Part shown: piece by piece, positions 33,228-45,714 of the stretch | Position numbering within the stretch: position 1 is the first letter of the stretch | How the letters are laid out: each line of letters starts with the position of its first letter | Origin: Megamerina dolium | Taxonomy: Eukaryota; Arthropoda; Insecta; Diptera; Megamerinidae | NCBI GenBank assembly: GCA_963854835.1 | Contig: OY978525.1 | Span: 32,573,253-32,637,252, forward strand | Reading direction: 5' to 3' | DNA length: 64,000 nucleotides | Notes under the pieces: generated by a model | What the model saw: the letters and a program-made list of their open reading frames with translations, nothing else | The model's database searches: none | What the model was told of the DNA's origin: nothing | Position numbers and translations under genes: made by a program

Positions 33228-34138
33228 AATATTACATAGAATAAATATAATTAATATATGAATGTCATTGTTTACCTTATTTATTCTAGTTTTTCATACA
33301 ATATTGTTTTAAATTATTGAAATATTATATTTAATGGAATATTTTGTAGTAACTAGATAACATAATTCCACTCTAACTTGTAATGACTGCATTAAACTTA
33401 AATCCATTCGAAGAGTGTGCTAACTGCTCATACGTCCGAAATATTCATATCAATTAAAACAAAGTCATATTTTATTTGTCTAAATTTCTACACTCACATA
33501 ATCCCACAAATGAAATATTACTCATTCGCAACCAATAACCAATAAATAATATAAAAGTCAAATGCAATTCCAATTGAAAAGTGAAAATTAAAATGAAATT
33601 CTAAAAATCATAGTGTACTCATATGCAGTAGAGTGCTTAACATTGTTTAATTATAAGTTTAAGTATTCATATTTATTTATTTAATTTGTTTTATTATTAC
33701 TATACATCAACTTTTAAACCAACGCATACATTCTACATACTTGAACATATGTACGAACAAATTGCAAACATTCATTCAGTTAGGTAATAACTATATATTT
33801 GCTATTGTGTTTTTAATACAAAGTCGATTTCATATATTGGTACGTATGAGTATGCTTATAATTTATTGGGTCAACGGGTATTAAATGTTTACGTCAATAA
33901 TACTACTTTATTTATTTTGATATCATTCATATATTGTACACAGGTATTATTAATGCTTTTGTTATTATATTGTATTTTATGTAGATATTATGATTGTTGT
34001 TTTGAACAAATATGTACAAATGTATCGCAAAATATACATCATAATGTATAACTACAAATGTATTTAGGTGATAACAAATACTAATAACTTTATTTTGATT
34101 TTGTTAGTCTCCATATGATCCCATATATACATAATTAT

Positions 34139-34140
<2 letters not shown>
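33228..34140. other. AT-rich non-coding DNA
   Basis: Nothing recognised. Confidence 0.5.

Positions 34141-34141
<1 letters not shown>

Positions 34142-34213
<72 letters not shown>
34142..34213. repeat. (TA)n microsatellite
   Basis: An uninterrupted run of about 36 TA units. Confidence 0.95.
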
Positions 34214-34215
<2 letters not shown>

Positions 34216-34457
34216 AAAATATAACCAATTACTTATATATCTATATTTTATGTAGTAACTAATTCTATTTGCGTCGGTAGGTATATGATTTAAATAAATG
34301 ACTGTCTGGCGCCGTATAAAGCCAATATGTGTCATTGTGTAATTATGGGAGAAAATTTGATAATATAATTACTTACCGACATCTACACATATACGATACG
34401 TATGAATTTATCAATGAGATTTTAGCATAAATTACTCGTACATAATTGCATATTATC

Positions 34458-34483
34458 GGGTTGGCAACTAAAAAATTGCCGAT
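34458..34483 (+). mobile_element. Mariner terminal repeat relic
   Basis: GGGTTGGCAACTAAAAAATT resembles the terminus of mellifera-type mariners. No other part of such an element is present here. Confidence 0.4.
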
Positions 34484-35205
34484 GTTTTCATACACAAATT
34501 TATCACAAACTACAGGTTCAAACAAAAATATGTGCAAATTTACTTCTTAAGGTGTTACACCACTGTAGAGCACAAAAAAAGGCATATTTCGGGAATTTTC
34601 GTAGGCAAAAGGAGATATTCAAATTCTGTGAAAAGTATTTTTTAATGTCAATCTTGAAGTCCAAAAAAACAATTAAGTTGCGCGATTCAAAAACAAAATG
34701 GCGGCTGTGCAGCATTTCCACGCTGATGCGTTTTTTTCACCGCGATGCACGGCCGGATATCTAGCGCCCGCAATTTTCGATCTGGAACAAAAAACCGAAT
34801 ATTTTTTGATTCCATATTACAATAGCAAGAGACGTTCGTAGGGGTTTTTGGATTAATTGATTTTTCGTAAAATGGCAACCCTTTGAAGAAAAAGTTCGAA
34901 ATTTCACCTAAAAATCGTCAACAAATTGTTTATAAATAAAAAAATATGCACAATTACAATAAACCCCTACGTGCGTCGGTGAAGAAAACGATTTCAAATG
35001 TATTGTAAAAATTTTTAAATCAATCGGTTAAGATTTGTTCGAGTTATGTTTCCGGCCAGCTCAAAAAAAGTGCTTTCGAGAAAAACGCGTTAAAAGTTTA
35101 AAGGTGCTCGGAGAATACCTCAGACGTCTTGCGGCAAAACTCGAAATTCAGACACTTAGACATTTTTCCCGCCTTCCATCACTTAGTATATTATTTTTGA
35201 GACTA

Positions 35206-36648
35206 CTTTTTTTTTTTTGTTGTTAAATAAGCTTTTTTTATTGAATCTTTCTATAATACTTAGAAACTAACAATAAGTAATCAAATCTTACAAACTAACT
35301 AAAATTATGTGATATTCCCAACGTTCCATCACAATTTGTTGAGTCGCGAGGTATAGCAATTTCACAGCATATTCAGTGTGTCTTTTCTTTTTAATCGACG
35401 ATGCCCCGTGCTCAGCAACAATTGCCTAGCAAGTGGATTCGAATGATTGTGTAATTTTTGGATGTAGCTTCTGTAGGACATTGCAACTTCCTCAGAAATT
35501 GTGGGTACATTTAAATCTCGATGGATGTTAACGTTCCTCATATACCAAGGCGCGTTTACAATAATTCGCAGGCACTTGGATTGTATTCGCTGCAATTTTT
35601 CGATATTTGAGGGAGATGCGGTCCCCCAAAATGAATACCATAAGTCCAAATTGGCTTCAGGATTGCTTTATATAATAGCACTTTGTATTCAAGATTCAAC
35701 TTTGATCTTTTGTGTAATAGCCACCATAACTGATTCATTTTAAGCTTGATCTGAGTTTTCTTTGCCTCTATGTGATTTTTCCATGTCAGCCTTCTGTCGA
35801 GGTGAATACCCAAGTACTTTGTTGAGGAACATTGTGGAACTGATTGGCCATTAATATTAAGTGGGGGACATGTATCTAGCCTTAGCGTGAAGGTTGCATG
35901 TACGCTCTTTGATTCATTGACTTTTATACGCCAATTTGCTTTTCGTGAGGTAGCTACTAAGCTATGAGGAGACATTTGCAGGCAGTAATAGTTTGAGTTC
36001 GTCGAGTGAATGGAAGAACACGCTCCAGCTAAGAAGGTGTTATATTCGGAGCCCGCTGGAGGACGACGCAGAAGAGGAAGACCTCACCTCCGGTGGAAAG
36101 ATCAAGTACTGGAGAACCTGACGTCGCTTGGAATTTCTAACTGGCGCCAGCTAGCGAAGAACAGAGATGGCTGGCGAAGCATATTATATTCGGCCTAAAT
36201 CGATATTCGGTTGTTATGGCCACATAAGTAAGTAAGTAAGTAAGTAAGTAATAGTTTGAGTTTGTAAATAAGGCCATCGTGCCATACTTTATCGAAAGCT
36301 TGAGTGACATCAAGAAAGACAGCTGAGCAATACTTTTTTTCTTCAAAAATGTTCCTTATCAGAGTTACAATGCGGTGGACTTGTTCTATTGTGCAGTGCT
36401 GTTTTCTAAATCCAAACTGATGTTGGGGAATCAGTTGGTTGAGATTAATAAATGGAGTTATATTCATGACAAGTAGCTTTTCGAATACTTTAGAGAGTAG
36501 AGACAGGAAGCTGATATGTCTGTACGATGCAACTTTTGTAGGATCTTTTCCTGGTTTTGCTATCATAATAATTTTTGAAGTTTTCCAGCATTTGGGATAG
36601 TGTTTAATACGAAGGATAGCATTGAAAATGTGCATGAGGTGAATTAGA
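35206..36648 (-). pseudogene. 5'-truncated jockey-clade LINE (copy 2)
   Basis: An 8-bp target duplication TGAGACTA (35198-35205 and 36649-36656) brackets a minus-strand relative of the element at 6896-8203. From 36635 the reverse transcriptase reads ILRIKHYPKCWKTSK through QHQFGFRKQH and DVTQAFDKVWHDG. It is then cut by an RTE fragment. It resumes at about 35980 with a large internal deletion (most of the palm, including the FADD box) and continues RIKVNESKSVH, STKYLGIHLDRRLTWKNHI and SKCL. The 3' UTR is about 130 bp longer than in copy 1 and ends in poly(A), seen as T at 35207-35219. Confidence 0.9.
36003..36246 (+). mobile_element. RTE LINE 3' fragment nested in the jockey copy
   Basis: A 19-bp duplication AGTAATAGTTTGAGTTYGT (35984-36002 and 36247-36265) brackets 244 bp of RTE 3' end. 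This encodes the last about 60 residues (GRPHLRWKDQVLENL, ISNWRQLAKNRDGW) to the stop at 36198. The 3' UTR ends in AAGT repeats. The tail repeats overlap the first bases of the target, consistent with priming on target AGTAA. It retains a 30-base stretch missing from the copy at 25787-29059. Confidence 0.92.
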
Positions 36649-36725
36649 TGAGACTATTAATGACAATTTAAGATAAAACAAATTTTTCCATTTTTTGAAA
36701 ATTCTACAGTGGTGTAACACCTTAA

Positions 36726-37040
36726 GTAAGGGAAGTGTAACAGCTAACCTATTTCCGAAAGCAAAAAATCACCACATTGACAACAGATAAGAAAAATATG
36801 GATATAGACACAAACATCCATGTGTAAAAGCAGCACTTATTTAGTTTCCAATCCAATATATTGTATAGGATATTCCATTAAGATGTGTGATACTTTGATT
36901 TTGAATATAACGCAAACAGTTTCGAATTTTTCCAAATATTTTATTTCGTTCAAAAGGCCACACAATTTTATTATGTGTGAAAAATTTTTTCGCGGATATG
37001 TACACCGCGACTATTCCGTAGATATCTCACTGTTTCGGCC
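36726..37040. other. Unassigned sequence
   Basis: No feature was recognised. Confidence 0.4.
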
Positions 37041-37985
37041 ATAATCTTGATGACATTTGCAGTATGACCTCCAGAATGATCCGAATCACAGATTTAATAT
37101 TCGTTTTCAAATCTGGAATCATCTTCGGATTCTTCACATAGATTTTAAGCTTCGTATTACACCACAGAAAAAAGTCTAACAGTGTCAAATCGCATGATCT
37201 GGGCGGCCAATTCCAATCGCCGCGACGAGAATTCCACGTTACGGGAATTTACGACGTAAAAAGTCCAAATTGAGGCGAGTTGTTTATGGTATAGCGCCAC
37301 AAATCGGCCAGACCCTGAGCTTTAACCTCCGGCCCAAATAGTCCTCTAATATAGTGTGGTGCCGCTAAGAATTGACATTATCGGTGTTTTCGTCCTCATC
37401 TTTAAAAACATAGGTCTGCTTTTTAACATAGCAGCCTATGTGGAAATAAGCCTCGTCTGAAAATATGATTCTTTGGGAAAAATCATCACCGTCAGCAATC
37501 ATTTGCAGAGTCCAATCAGCGAATGTACGGCATTGTGCATTGTCACGACGCAACAGCTGCTAAATCAGTTGTACTTTATATGAGTGTAACTTTAAGTCCA
37601 AGCGCAAAATTCGATGCATGGAGGTCGCGGAAAAGGCAAATTGTTGCGAACGAAGGCGAATAGACATTCCGAGGGACTCGACGACACTTTCTATTGCGGC
37701 AACAATATTCTTAGCACTGCTTGCTGAAAGTTTGATAAAATTGATTCACAGTGTTGCGAACAGTTGTTTCACTATTGTGGCGATGAAGACCCCAATTTTG
37801 GTGAATCGATCGTAGCGTTTGCATCATTGACTTGCAATTTAAGACTTGCAATTCGACGATTCTTTTTTCTCTGTAGCGATCCATAACTAAAATCCTATAC
37901 TCTCGCGATGACAATGACATAAAATATGGCGGAAAGGGGTCGATAATGCAGATTTTAATCGATAACAAAGTACCACACCTACTAT
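37041..37985 (-). mobile_element. Heavily decayed Tc1/mariner-like transposon
   Basis: The minus strand shows a transposase start (MDRYREKRIVELQVL, near 37880) and HTH relics. The catalytic block is recognisable as FSDEAYFHIGCYVKKQ (about 37430-37475), where the DEA aspartate is kept. Next come GLADLWRYTI and a degenerate IGRPDHAI.HC region. Many stops interrupt it. The right end is near ACACTGTATA at 37990; the left terminus was not identified. Confidence 0.72.
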
Positions 37986-37999
37986 TGGAACACACTGTA

Positions 38000-38989
38000 T
38001 ATTAGAGAGTAATTTGATACTTCAAGGTTATATTTATATATAAATATTATTTTATGCAAACATATTGTATATTGAGACGTTATAGAATATAGAATAAAGA
38101 CATATTTTGTGTGTAGTATACAAGTATATGCAAATTTATAATTTTTGGTATTTAAATTGTTCATTACACATGAGAATTCTTCTGTAAAGCAATCAACTTT
38201 AATGGGAATTGAATTTAAGAACAGAACATATGCTTGCACATATGAGAAATGATTTTGTATTCGCTGAACAAGAATTAAAAGTTAAATATACATGTCCCTT
38301 AGCTTATCTAGGTCAATCGAATTACTCGTTTAATAGGCAAATGTGTATTCACTTGAAGTTACTCATACTTAATCTCTTTAATAAATATTTGAGATATCAA
38401 AAATGCGAATAAACGCACTAAAAAATACAAAATTTAGGTAAGGGTTTTATTTAAAATAAGTGTGGTTGCTTTACTTCGTCCAGGATAACTTAACTCTATG
38501 CAGCAACCGAAAAGACACTTTAACGAATTCTTACAGCGTCTTTGTATTGTATTTAAGATATATAAATTTGTGGGTAGATTACAAATTTTTATAACATTGA
38601 CGCTCAGCTAATAATTTTAAGTATTTTATATGCTTTTTTAGAATATATCAATTTCATACAAGATTTTTAAATAGTGTGTGGGTGTAAGTATTGCAAAATA
38701 TTTAAGGGTTTGGGAAGTATTAGTACTTTTAGTCTAATAAAATACTTAATCAGTGTCAAGTTTATATTGAGTTCAAGCTTTCGCTTGTATTACCCAAGAA
38801 GAGAGGTGATAAATTGATATGGAAATTACATATATATACTGTATTATTGATTAGACTTATGGTTTAGTCAATTAAGCCATGTCCATCTATATATCTGCAT
38901 AGCTTTTCGTGCAATAACTGCCGTAGTTATAGAGCGATCGAGTTGAAAATTGAAAAAAAACACGCTTTTTTTCACCGCAGAATGAATGA
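38000..38989. other. AT-rich non-coding DNA
   Basis: Nothing recognised. Confidence 0.45.
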
Positions 38990-40400
38990 GTTCATAAATG
39001 AATAAAATATGAAAAAAGTATCGTCGTCTCCCATACACATTTTACACACGAAAATATGAAGCAATCGAAACAAAACATGGTATATAATGTTAGTTTTGGC
39101 ATAGAATTGATATAATAGAAAATTGGTATAATCAGATTAAAACAATGTCTACCTCCTATACAAAAGTATACTGTTGAAAGCATAATTTCACAGATTACGC
39201 GCTGAAATATGAAGCTAACGAACTAAAATCTGGTGTGTAGTATGATCAGAAAATGGATATAATGGAAAATGATTGAAATCGGATGAAAATTACAGCAACC
39301 TCCCATACAAAAGTAATAGCCTAGACAGACGGCAGCCTAATTCCGGATTACCGGCGCACTTAATCCGAATAAAATAATAACCTGACAGACCGCAGTATTG
39401 CGGATTAACTAAACGGCTGATTGCTGTTTTATTAGGTCTGTCCACTTAGATTACTATCACTATCAATTTCTGTCATCTATCACTCTCGATATGAGAAAAT
39501 CTACAAGAAGTACGTGAGCTGAAAACTATCAGAAATTTGTAAATACACATTCACCGTTCGTAATTGACAGTTGGATTTATTTGTTCGCCAACACTTTTAT
39601 GTTGAAAACTGTTAACAATTGTTGAAATTTTTTTGTTAGCGAACACACCTAATATTTTGTAAAATGGATGGAGAAAAATTCACAATAGACAATTTTCAGC
39701 AGTGTTGCCATCGCAAATTGCCCTAATCCTATTTTATTATGAGAATTAACTCATAGAGTTTATGCGGATTAGCTGCAGTTAATGCCCGAGTTAATTCGAA
39801 TTAACTCGGTAATCCGGAATTAGGCTGCCGTCTGTCTAGGCTATAAGTTGTTTAATGAGTTTTTTCACACTTTACCCTTAAAGTAGTTTAACTGAAACTT
39901 AGTATATATAGCTAGGGTGGTACTAAAAGTTGGTGTGTAAAGTTAATTTGATCACAAAATTGATAAAATTAAAAACGAGTAAAATCGGATGAAAACAACG
40001 CCTACCTCCCATACAAAAGTATGTTGGTGAATGTGTGATTTGACGTTTTGTGTACGTAAATAAATAATTATCCAACTAAAACTTGATACATAAAGTTGGT
40101 CCAATCACAGAATAGATATTTCAATAAATAGGCGTAAACTAATACAAACCACGCTTACCTGCCATACAAACATATGCTTTCGTAGATGTGTTTTCACACG
40201 TTGCACATAAAAATATAAAAGCTGAAATTTTGTATAATACATATGCGTCCATTACTTAATTAATGGATAAGCTCAAAAATAGGTGGGATTAGATTAAAAT
40301 TACATCTACCTCTCATACAAAAGTATGTTCTCTAGTTTACTTTGTATAATATAATAATTACAGTAAGCATTTTATAGTTAATTACAATTAACGCTAGAAT
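38990..40400 (+). repeat. T2 dispersed tandem repeat, plus orientation
   Basis: The motif CTACCTCCCATACAAAAGTA and its variants recur at about 39027, 39148, 39299, 40002, 40157 and 40306. Spacing is 120-155 bp apart from the gap made by a MITE. Each is followed by a TTTCACA-like stretch, GAAACTT and a GATTGAAATCGGATGAAAA-like section. The array is split by the MITE at 39319-39841. Confidence 0.75.
39319..39841 (+). mobile_element. 0.5-kb MITE, copy 2
   Basis: Perfect inverted ends of about 32 bp begin GCCTAGACAGACGGCAGCCT (39319 inward, and the reverse complement up to 39841). TA flanks both sides. The interior is non-coding and contains an inner inverted repeat around GAGTTAATTCGAATTAACTC. 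It is inserted in the T2 array and is opposite in orientation to the copy at 13687-14194. Confidence 0.92.
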
Positions 40401-43400
40401 ATGAAACTTCGAAATTTACTGATTTTTCTGTTAAATATATATCGTTTTACGCTTTGGTTCATTGAATCAAGTAAAACTTTTTTTTTCTAATCATTTGAAA
40501 ATTTTAGTAAATATTTAAAGGAAAAAAAAATTCTTCGTATAGAGGCTATTTTCGTGAATATAAAAAACCAAAAATTTTTTTTGCAATCGAATTACTGAAT
40601 AAAATCACAATTTTTTTTACAAGATGGGTCAAAAGAGAGATTATTTTAATATCTTTTCACTGATATATTTATAATTTATAATCTATTTTGAATATTTTAA
40701 AAGTTATGATAAAAAAAAAATGATATTGAAATATGTTTTTTTTTGAAAAACCGATTTTTTAGTTTGAAATACTATTGATCTATAAAAAGTTTAGAACTAT
40801 ATTAAAGGCTATACAATTATATCATCAATAGTATATAAAACATATTTTTAGAAAATGTTTATATATTTTAAATATTTTTTTTTGTAATTGATATTTCATA
40901 AAATTTTTTTATTCAAATTTAGTTTCGCGATCATTAGTATTTTCGGATAAAAATCTTTAATTATAGCCGACCTTTGGCCGGGCGCATAATAATAACCCTT
41001 ATAGGACAGACGACAATTTCGCGACCATCATTTTTTTACAATATTTATTATATATCTATCAATACAATTTTCATTTGTCTCACTAATTTTTCCGTATATA
41101 TTTAATTGCAGTATATGAAATATGAAAATAAAAAAAATATTGAAAATACATAAAAACTGTATAAAAATATGTTTAATACACCATTGCAAAGGTCATTGTA
41201 TGGCTAAAACTTTGATATGTTAATTTTCGAAAAATAATCAGTTTTTGAAAAAAAAAAATTATCTAATTTTTATTTTTGATAATGACTTTTGAAATGTAAA
41301 CAAAAGGTATAAAATGTTCTATATCACTGAAAAGGTATTAAAAAGACCTTCTTTCTTTTGATATCCATATTGTAAGAAAATATTGCGAATTTATTGATAT
41401 CCATATTGTAAGAAAATATTGCGAATTTAATTTGGCGTTGGCGCCAAAAAATGTTTGATCTCTTATATTCAGAAAAAAAGACTCTATACGATATTTTCCA
41501 AAAATTCATATAATTATTGTTATGAATCTAGTAAAATTGGTTTTCAAGTTAAACTTAAAACTTATAATCATCCATTTCGAATATTGAAACCCGTTTCGTC
41601 TCTCTCGACCCTCATATCAAGCATTAGATCATAAACAAATTTTCATCATTTCAATTTTCATATTACTTACCTACGTAGATGATAAACACAAACATGTCAC
41701 CTTACTCAATTTATCTGCTATCACAATATTTCTTTAACACTGTACGCACTAAATGCATTAAGCATTCTTCCATTTCTTTTCGCCCTCAAATTGACACTCT
41801 CTATATGTAATTTTGACTTCATTCCATTTCAGTTTTCTGATTTGGCCACTTTAGATCTTTTCATTTTTTCTCGATTTGTATATCTTTTGTCCATTTTTTT
41901 TCACATATTTTCACAAAATGCAAAAACGTTATTACTTTTTCAAACTTCCATACTCAATATTGAAAGCAAATAAAAAGAAGAGAAGGAGAAAAAAGTGCAT
42001 TTGATGTGGCATCATTGATAGTGTGTAGCATCAAATTTTAAGGGACTATGGATATCAACAGTTGCAAAGGAGAAAATGAAAACAAGTTGATAACGACACA
42101 AACCTTAGCAAACAAAAAAAAAAAGCAAAATTCACAGATGAAATGCAAAATAGATTTGCTACTAGAAAAGTGCTTCACAGATCGAGTGTCACACTTATAC
42201 ATGCATATCATTCTTATACGACTTTTGCAAAATGGAAGAAAAAGAGCCAAAGACAACAAAAATGATGTGAAAAAACTGTAGGAAAAAATTGAACAGAATG
42301 TGGGAATGTGAATGAGAAATTTAAAGAAGTATTTCTACAAGGGTGACTCCATTAATGATTGAATGGTCTCCTTTGGTTACAATTGAATTGATTTACATAT
42401 TGAAAAAAAAATTGGTTTTTCTACGACTAATTTGAGGTATGAAAAAATAATGACTAACATGCTCAGAATACATATTTCTAGCAAACATAGATTGCATAGA
42501 TTATAAACTGTATTATTTTTTAGCAAACAGCTGAAGTATCTCATGTAATTTGATAACAAATAAGAATAATTGAAAGAAAGGAAGGAAGAACTGAATAATG
42601 AAATTCAATGTTTTCTAAATGAAGGTGTTTATTTTCTCAATTCTAATATTAAAAAAACCCACGAACAATTAAAAAGTTATTATCTAATAGATAAAATATA
42701 TTTTTTTTTGGGTCGATGAATTAAAATTAATTAATTTTATTTATTTACTCATGCTTTCTTCTACTGCTTATTACGAAAAACAAGTAAGAACTATGCGGAA
42801 GTATATCAATTCGATGTTTTGGACGGCCTATTGATTTATTTATCGCTTATACTAGTTATATGTAGATCACTAAAATTGAAATGTTGAAAAATATTTCGCC
42901 GTTTGGATTCGAGTAAGGATTGTGGGGCGAGGTTGATGTGAATGACAAATATTGAAATGAAAATGGTAGAAAATATTATATTTCTGCAACATTTCTTAAG
43001 CAGTAATTTTCGGTTTCTTTTGAAATAAATTTCTGTAAATGCTGCAAAAATTGCTGTCACTATAAGAGATCATGATTCTTAGAAACTGAAAATGTAAATG
43101 AAAATAGTAGGAAAAAATAACAATTATAGCACACCTAATATCATTGTACATAGTTTGGCACGTGTGATATTGCCAAGTTTAATGTATTTCACATTAAAAA
43201 TTTACGATAATTTTCCGTTGATGAATCTTTTAAACGTACGCAATAACTAAGTGTGTAAGTGTGACGAGCAAAAGTTTTGCTCTTTCTTTCTTCTTTTTTT
43301 TTATACAAAAACTGAGTACATATCAACAACGTCTTATATATTTTTATTGGAAAACTTTTTTTTTGTATTGTAGGTATTAGTTATATGTATTGGAGCCATA

Positions 43401-44455
43401 TGAAAAGCTATAAAATTAAATTCAATCAAAATATAACAAAAAGTAATAAAAATCAAACAACAAATATCTGTTGTTAGCACAAAAAATAAAAAGAAAAGTT
43501 TCCTTTTGGGATATAAGTTACTATATATATTTCCTGTAATTTCAGTTTATTTCATTCATAAAAATTCGTATGAATATTTTATAGCATAAATTTCTATCAA
43601 TTTTTTTACTTGATATTATTATTGTTAGTGTTGTTGAGTAAGAAATAAAATTTCCATGTGCCTTTAATTTTTTTGTTTGTTGTATGTTAATTTTATACCT
43701 ACAATTTTTTTTTTAAACAAAATAAAGTTGTCTTAAGTCATTGTGAACCATCAAAAAATTTATGGTTCTAAATAGTGGTAAAAAAAAAAAAAATTCGAAG
43801 AGGATAGAACGATCATATTTATGATATGGCCAGAAGTCAGCAATGATTAAAGTGCAAAGATTTTATATGAAAAGCTTTCACCTGATCAATCAAGTGTATT
43901 TTCTCAGAAAGTGAAAAATCAGCATGATAATTTCGCACGACATATCTTTGACAAAGTCCAAAAAAGTGATACCATAAAAATTATTCTAATAATATCAAAA
44001 ATTACAACGAATTTAGTACATCGTAGTTCGATCAAAGCTCTTTAGAGTCTATGGTGCGATTATTTATTAATTTCTTTTTCTTTAAGATCAGTTTCTTCTT
44101 GCTAGATCCTACATGCTGGAGTAGTATATCATGTCCAGTCTAGAACAACCTGTTGTAATGTGAGCCCTTTACATCGACAAATTTATACTGTTAATACCCA
44201 CTGACCTATTTTCAATGGGTAATATTGTACATAATCATACTCATCTAAGGAATACTTTGATGACTTCCCACATTGTTAAAAATGTATACCATACTATAAT
44301 ATTTCAAAAATTAAATTCAAAAAATGTATGAAAGGTCAAAGAACGCGAAGGTAAAACTGTTTTTGGTGAGGAGCGGCCACGTAACACTTGGATACTAGGA
44401 TTTATTTTGAGGAGAATTAATGAACCGATTTAATAAAAATTTGTAGGAGACTCTG
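40401..44455. other. Long AT-rich gene-free stretch
   Basis: Dominated by A and T runs; no exon, RNA gene or transposon end was recognised. A 36-bp direct duplication lies at about 41359-41430, with units starting TGATATCCATATTGTAAGAA. Confidence 0.5.
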
Positions 44456-44894
44456 CTGCATTTGTCTAGGCTAGGTTAGGTTAGGTTATGTGGCTGCCCT
44501 CTCTCTGAGAGAACACATTTAGGCCAGAAAGACCCATTGTGGTACCACCGAGTTTCTCTTCCAATACTGTTAAATACTCTTCCAATACTGTTATGCATGT
44601 TAAATTTAGACATCATTAGAAGGGACCTTCATATATTAGCTGGTTCCGAGCGGCAGAACCTTTGTGACATCACTTTAACTTAGTTTTGTCACAGAGCTCT
44701 TTTAAGAAGCATTTTTGGCAAATTGTTACTGCTGGAAAAAGTTCCAATTCTTGCCGGCAGGTGGGTACCGTCGAAAGCAAAATCTTTTCAATATCACATT
44801 TTGTTATGCTTCATCAGAGGATTGAACCCACGACCTACAGATCAGAAGGCCAACGCGCTAACCACTGAGCTACGATACCCACTGCGTTTGTCTA
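44456..44894 (-). mobile_element. tRNA-derived SINE, type B tail, full length
   Basis: A 13-bp duplication CTGCRTTTGTCTA (44456-44468 and 44882-44894, one mismatch) brackets a 413-bp SINE in minus orientation. The head is next to 44881 with A and B boxes, followed by the shared body. The type B tail is near 44470-44560 and ends in CCTAACCTAACCTAGCC (read on the minus strand). An 18-base stretch CTCTTCCAATACTGTTA is duplicated within the tail (about 44557-44592). This is the best unrearranged type B copy here. Confidence 0.92.
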
Positions 44895-44916
44895 AGGAAT
44901 AATATTTGCCCACAAT

Positions 44917-45359
44917 ATACTGTAACGAGTATCGATGGTTATTTACTCATCATTAATTGTGAATGACACGAATATTGGCAGCATCTAAACGCATGTCAAC
45001 AAAAAGAAATAGGCGATAACCAGAACAAGCCAACGAGAAAGAAAGAGAAGAATCTTAACTACGATAAAAGAAGATTTTGGAGTGTTGCCACAGAGTATAA
45101 ATAGAGCCAGTGTTGACAAATGCAAATCAATCGTATCCCGAACGTCATTGCGCAAACATTAGTACAGTATCAGAGGCAAAAGGTGCAAGTGTATTAAAGA
45201 GTTATTGTATAGTTGATTGTAAATAGAGTTTATTAAATAAATTGTTGCTGTATATAGTTGTACAAAATAAGTGTTTCAATTATTATTGACAGAATTCAGT
45301 GATCGAACAAGTTGATTCAAATAGAATTAAACGCTCACAAAATAAAAACGCAACAATAC
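44917..45359 (+). mobile_element. Solo LTR of an LTR retrotransposon
   Basis: A 435-bp block (44921-45355) begins TGTAACGAG and ends CGCAACA, between 4-bp duplications ATAC (44917-44920, 45356-45359). Inside is a TATA box (TATAAATA, 45096-45103) and, 130 bp later, AATAAA (45236-45241), the order of promoter and poly(A) signal expected in an LTR. No internal retroelement genes are adjacent, so it is a solo LTR. The orientation follows from the TATA and AATAAA order. The family is unknown; 4-bp duplications suit Ty3/gypsy elements. Confidence 0.72.
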
Positions 45360-45714
45360 CTTCATTACATTCATTCACAATTGATGAGAAATGTTACATG
45401 AAATTTCTGCAGCACCCATCATATTTGCCCGACCTGATGCCATGAAACTTTAGTTCTGTTCCCCAATATTCCACAAATTTTTGAAGATTGAGTGTAAATA
45501 ATATATAAAGAATGTTATCGTCGAGAAAGATATGTATTTCGAAGAGTTTGATAAATGCCATTATTTGGAGTGGTAAAAGAAAATACAGAAATGTTGGGAA
45601 GAGTGTGTTGAGAAAACTGGACTGCATCTCATTGAAAAAAATTATAAAAAATTTGCATATTCTTTTCTAACACAGGTACTTATTGATTCACCGTCACTTG
45701 CTTGACTTTAGAGT

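Larger units (their letters stand above)
34547..36725. mobile_element. TTAA-flanked inverted-repeat element carrying nested LINEs
   Basis: A perfect 19-bp inverted repeat GGTGTTACACCACTGTAGA lies at 34551-34569, with its reverse complement at 36703-36721. TTAA is immediately outside both ends (34547-34550, 36722-36725), as for piggyBac-type integration. Without the nested LINE the element is about 0.7 kb. No transposase was recognised, so it is probably non-autonomous. The terminal 11 bases (GGTGTTACACC) are themselves almost palindromic. Confidence 0.8.

Noticed and set aside
34135..34335. Open frame with Tyr-Ile repeats
   Set aside because: Translation of the TA microsatellite.
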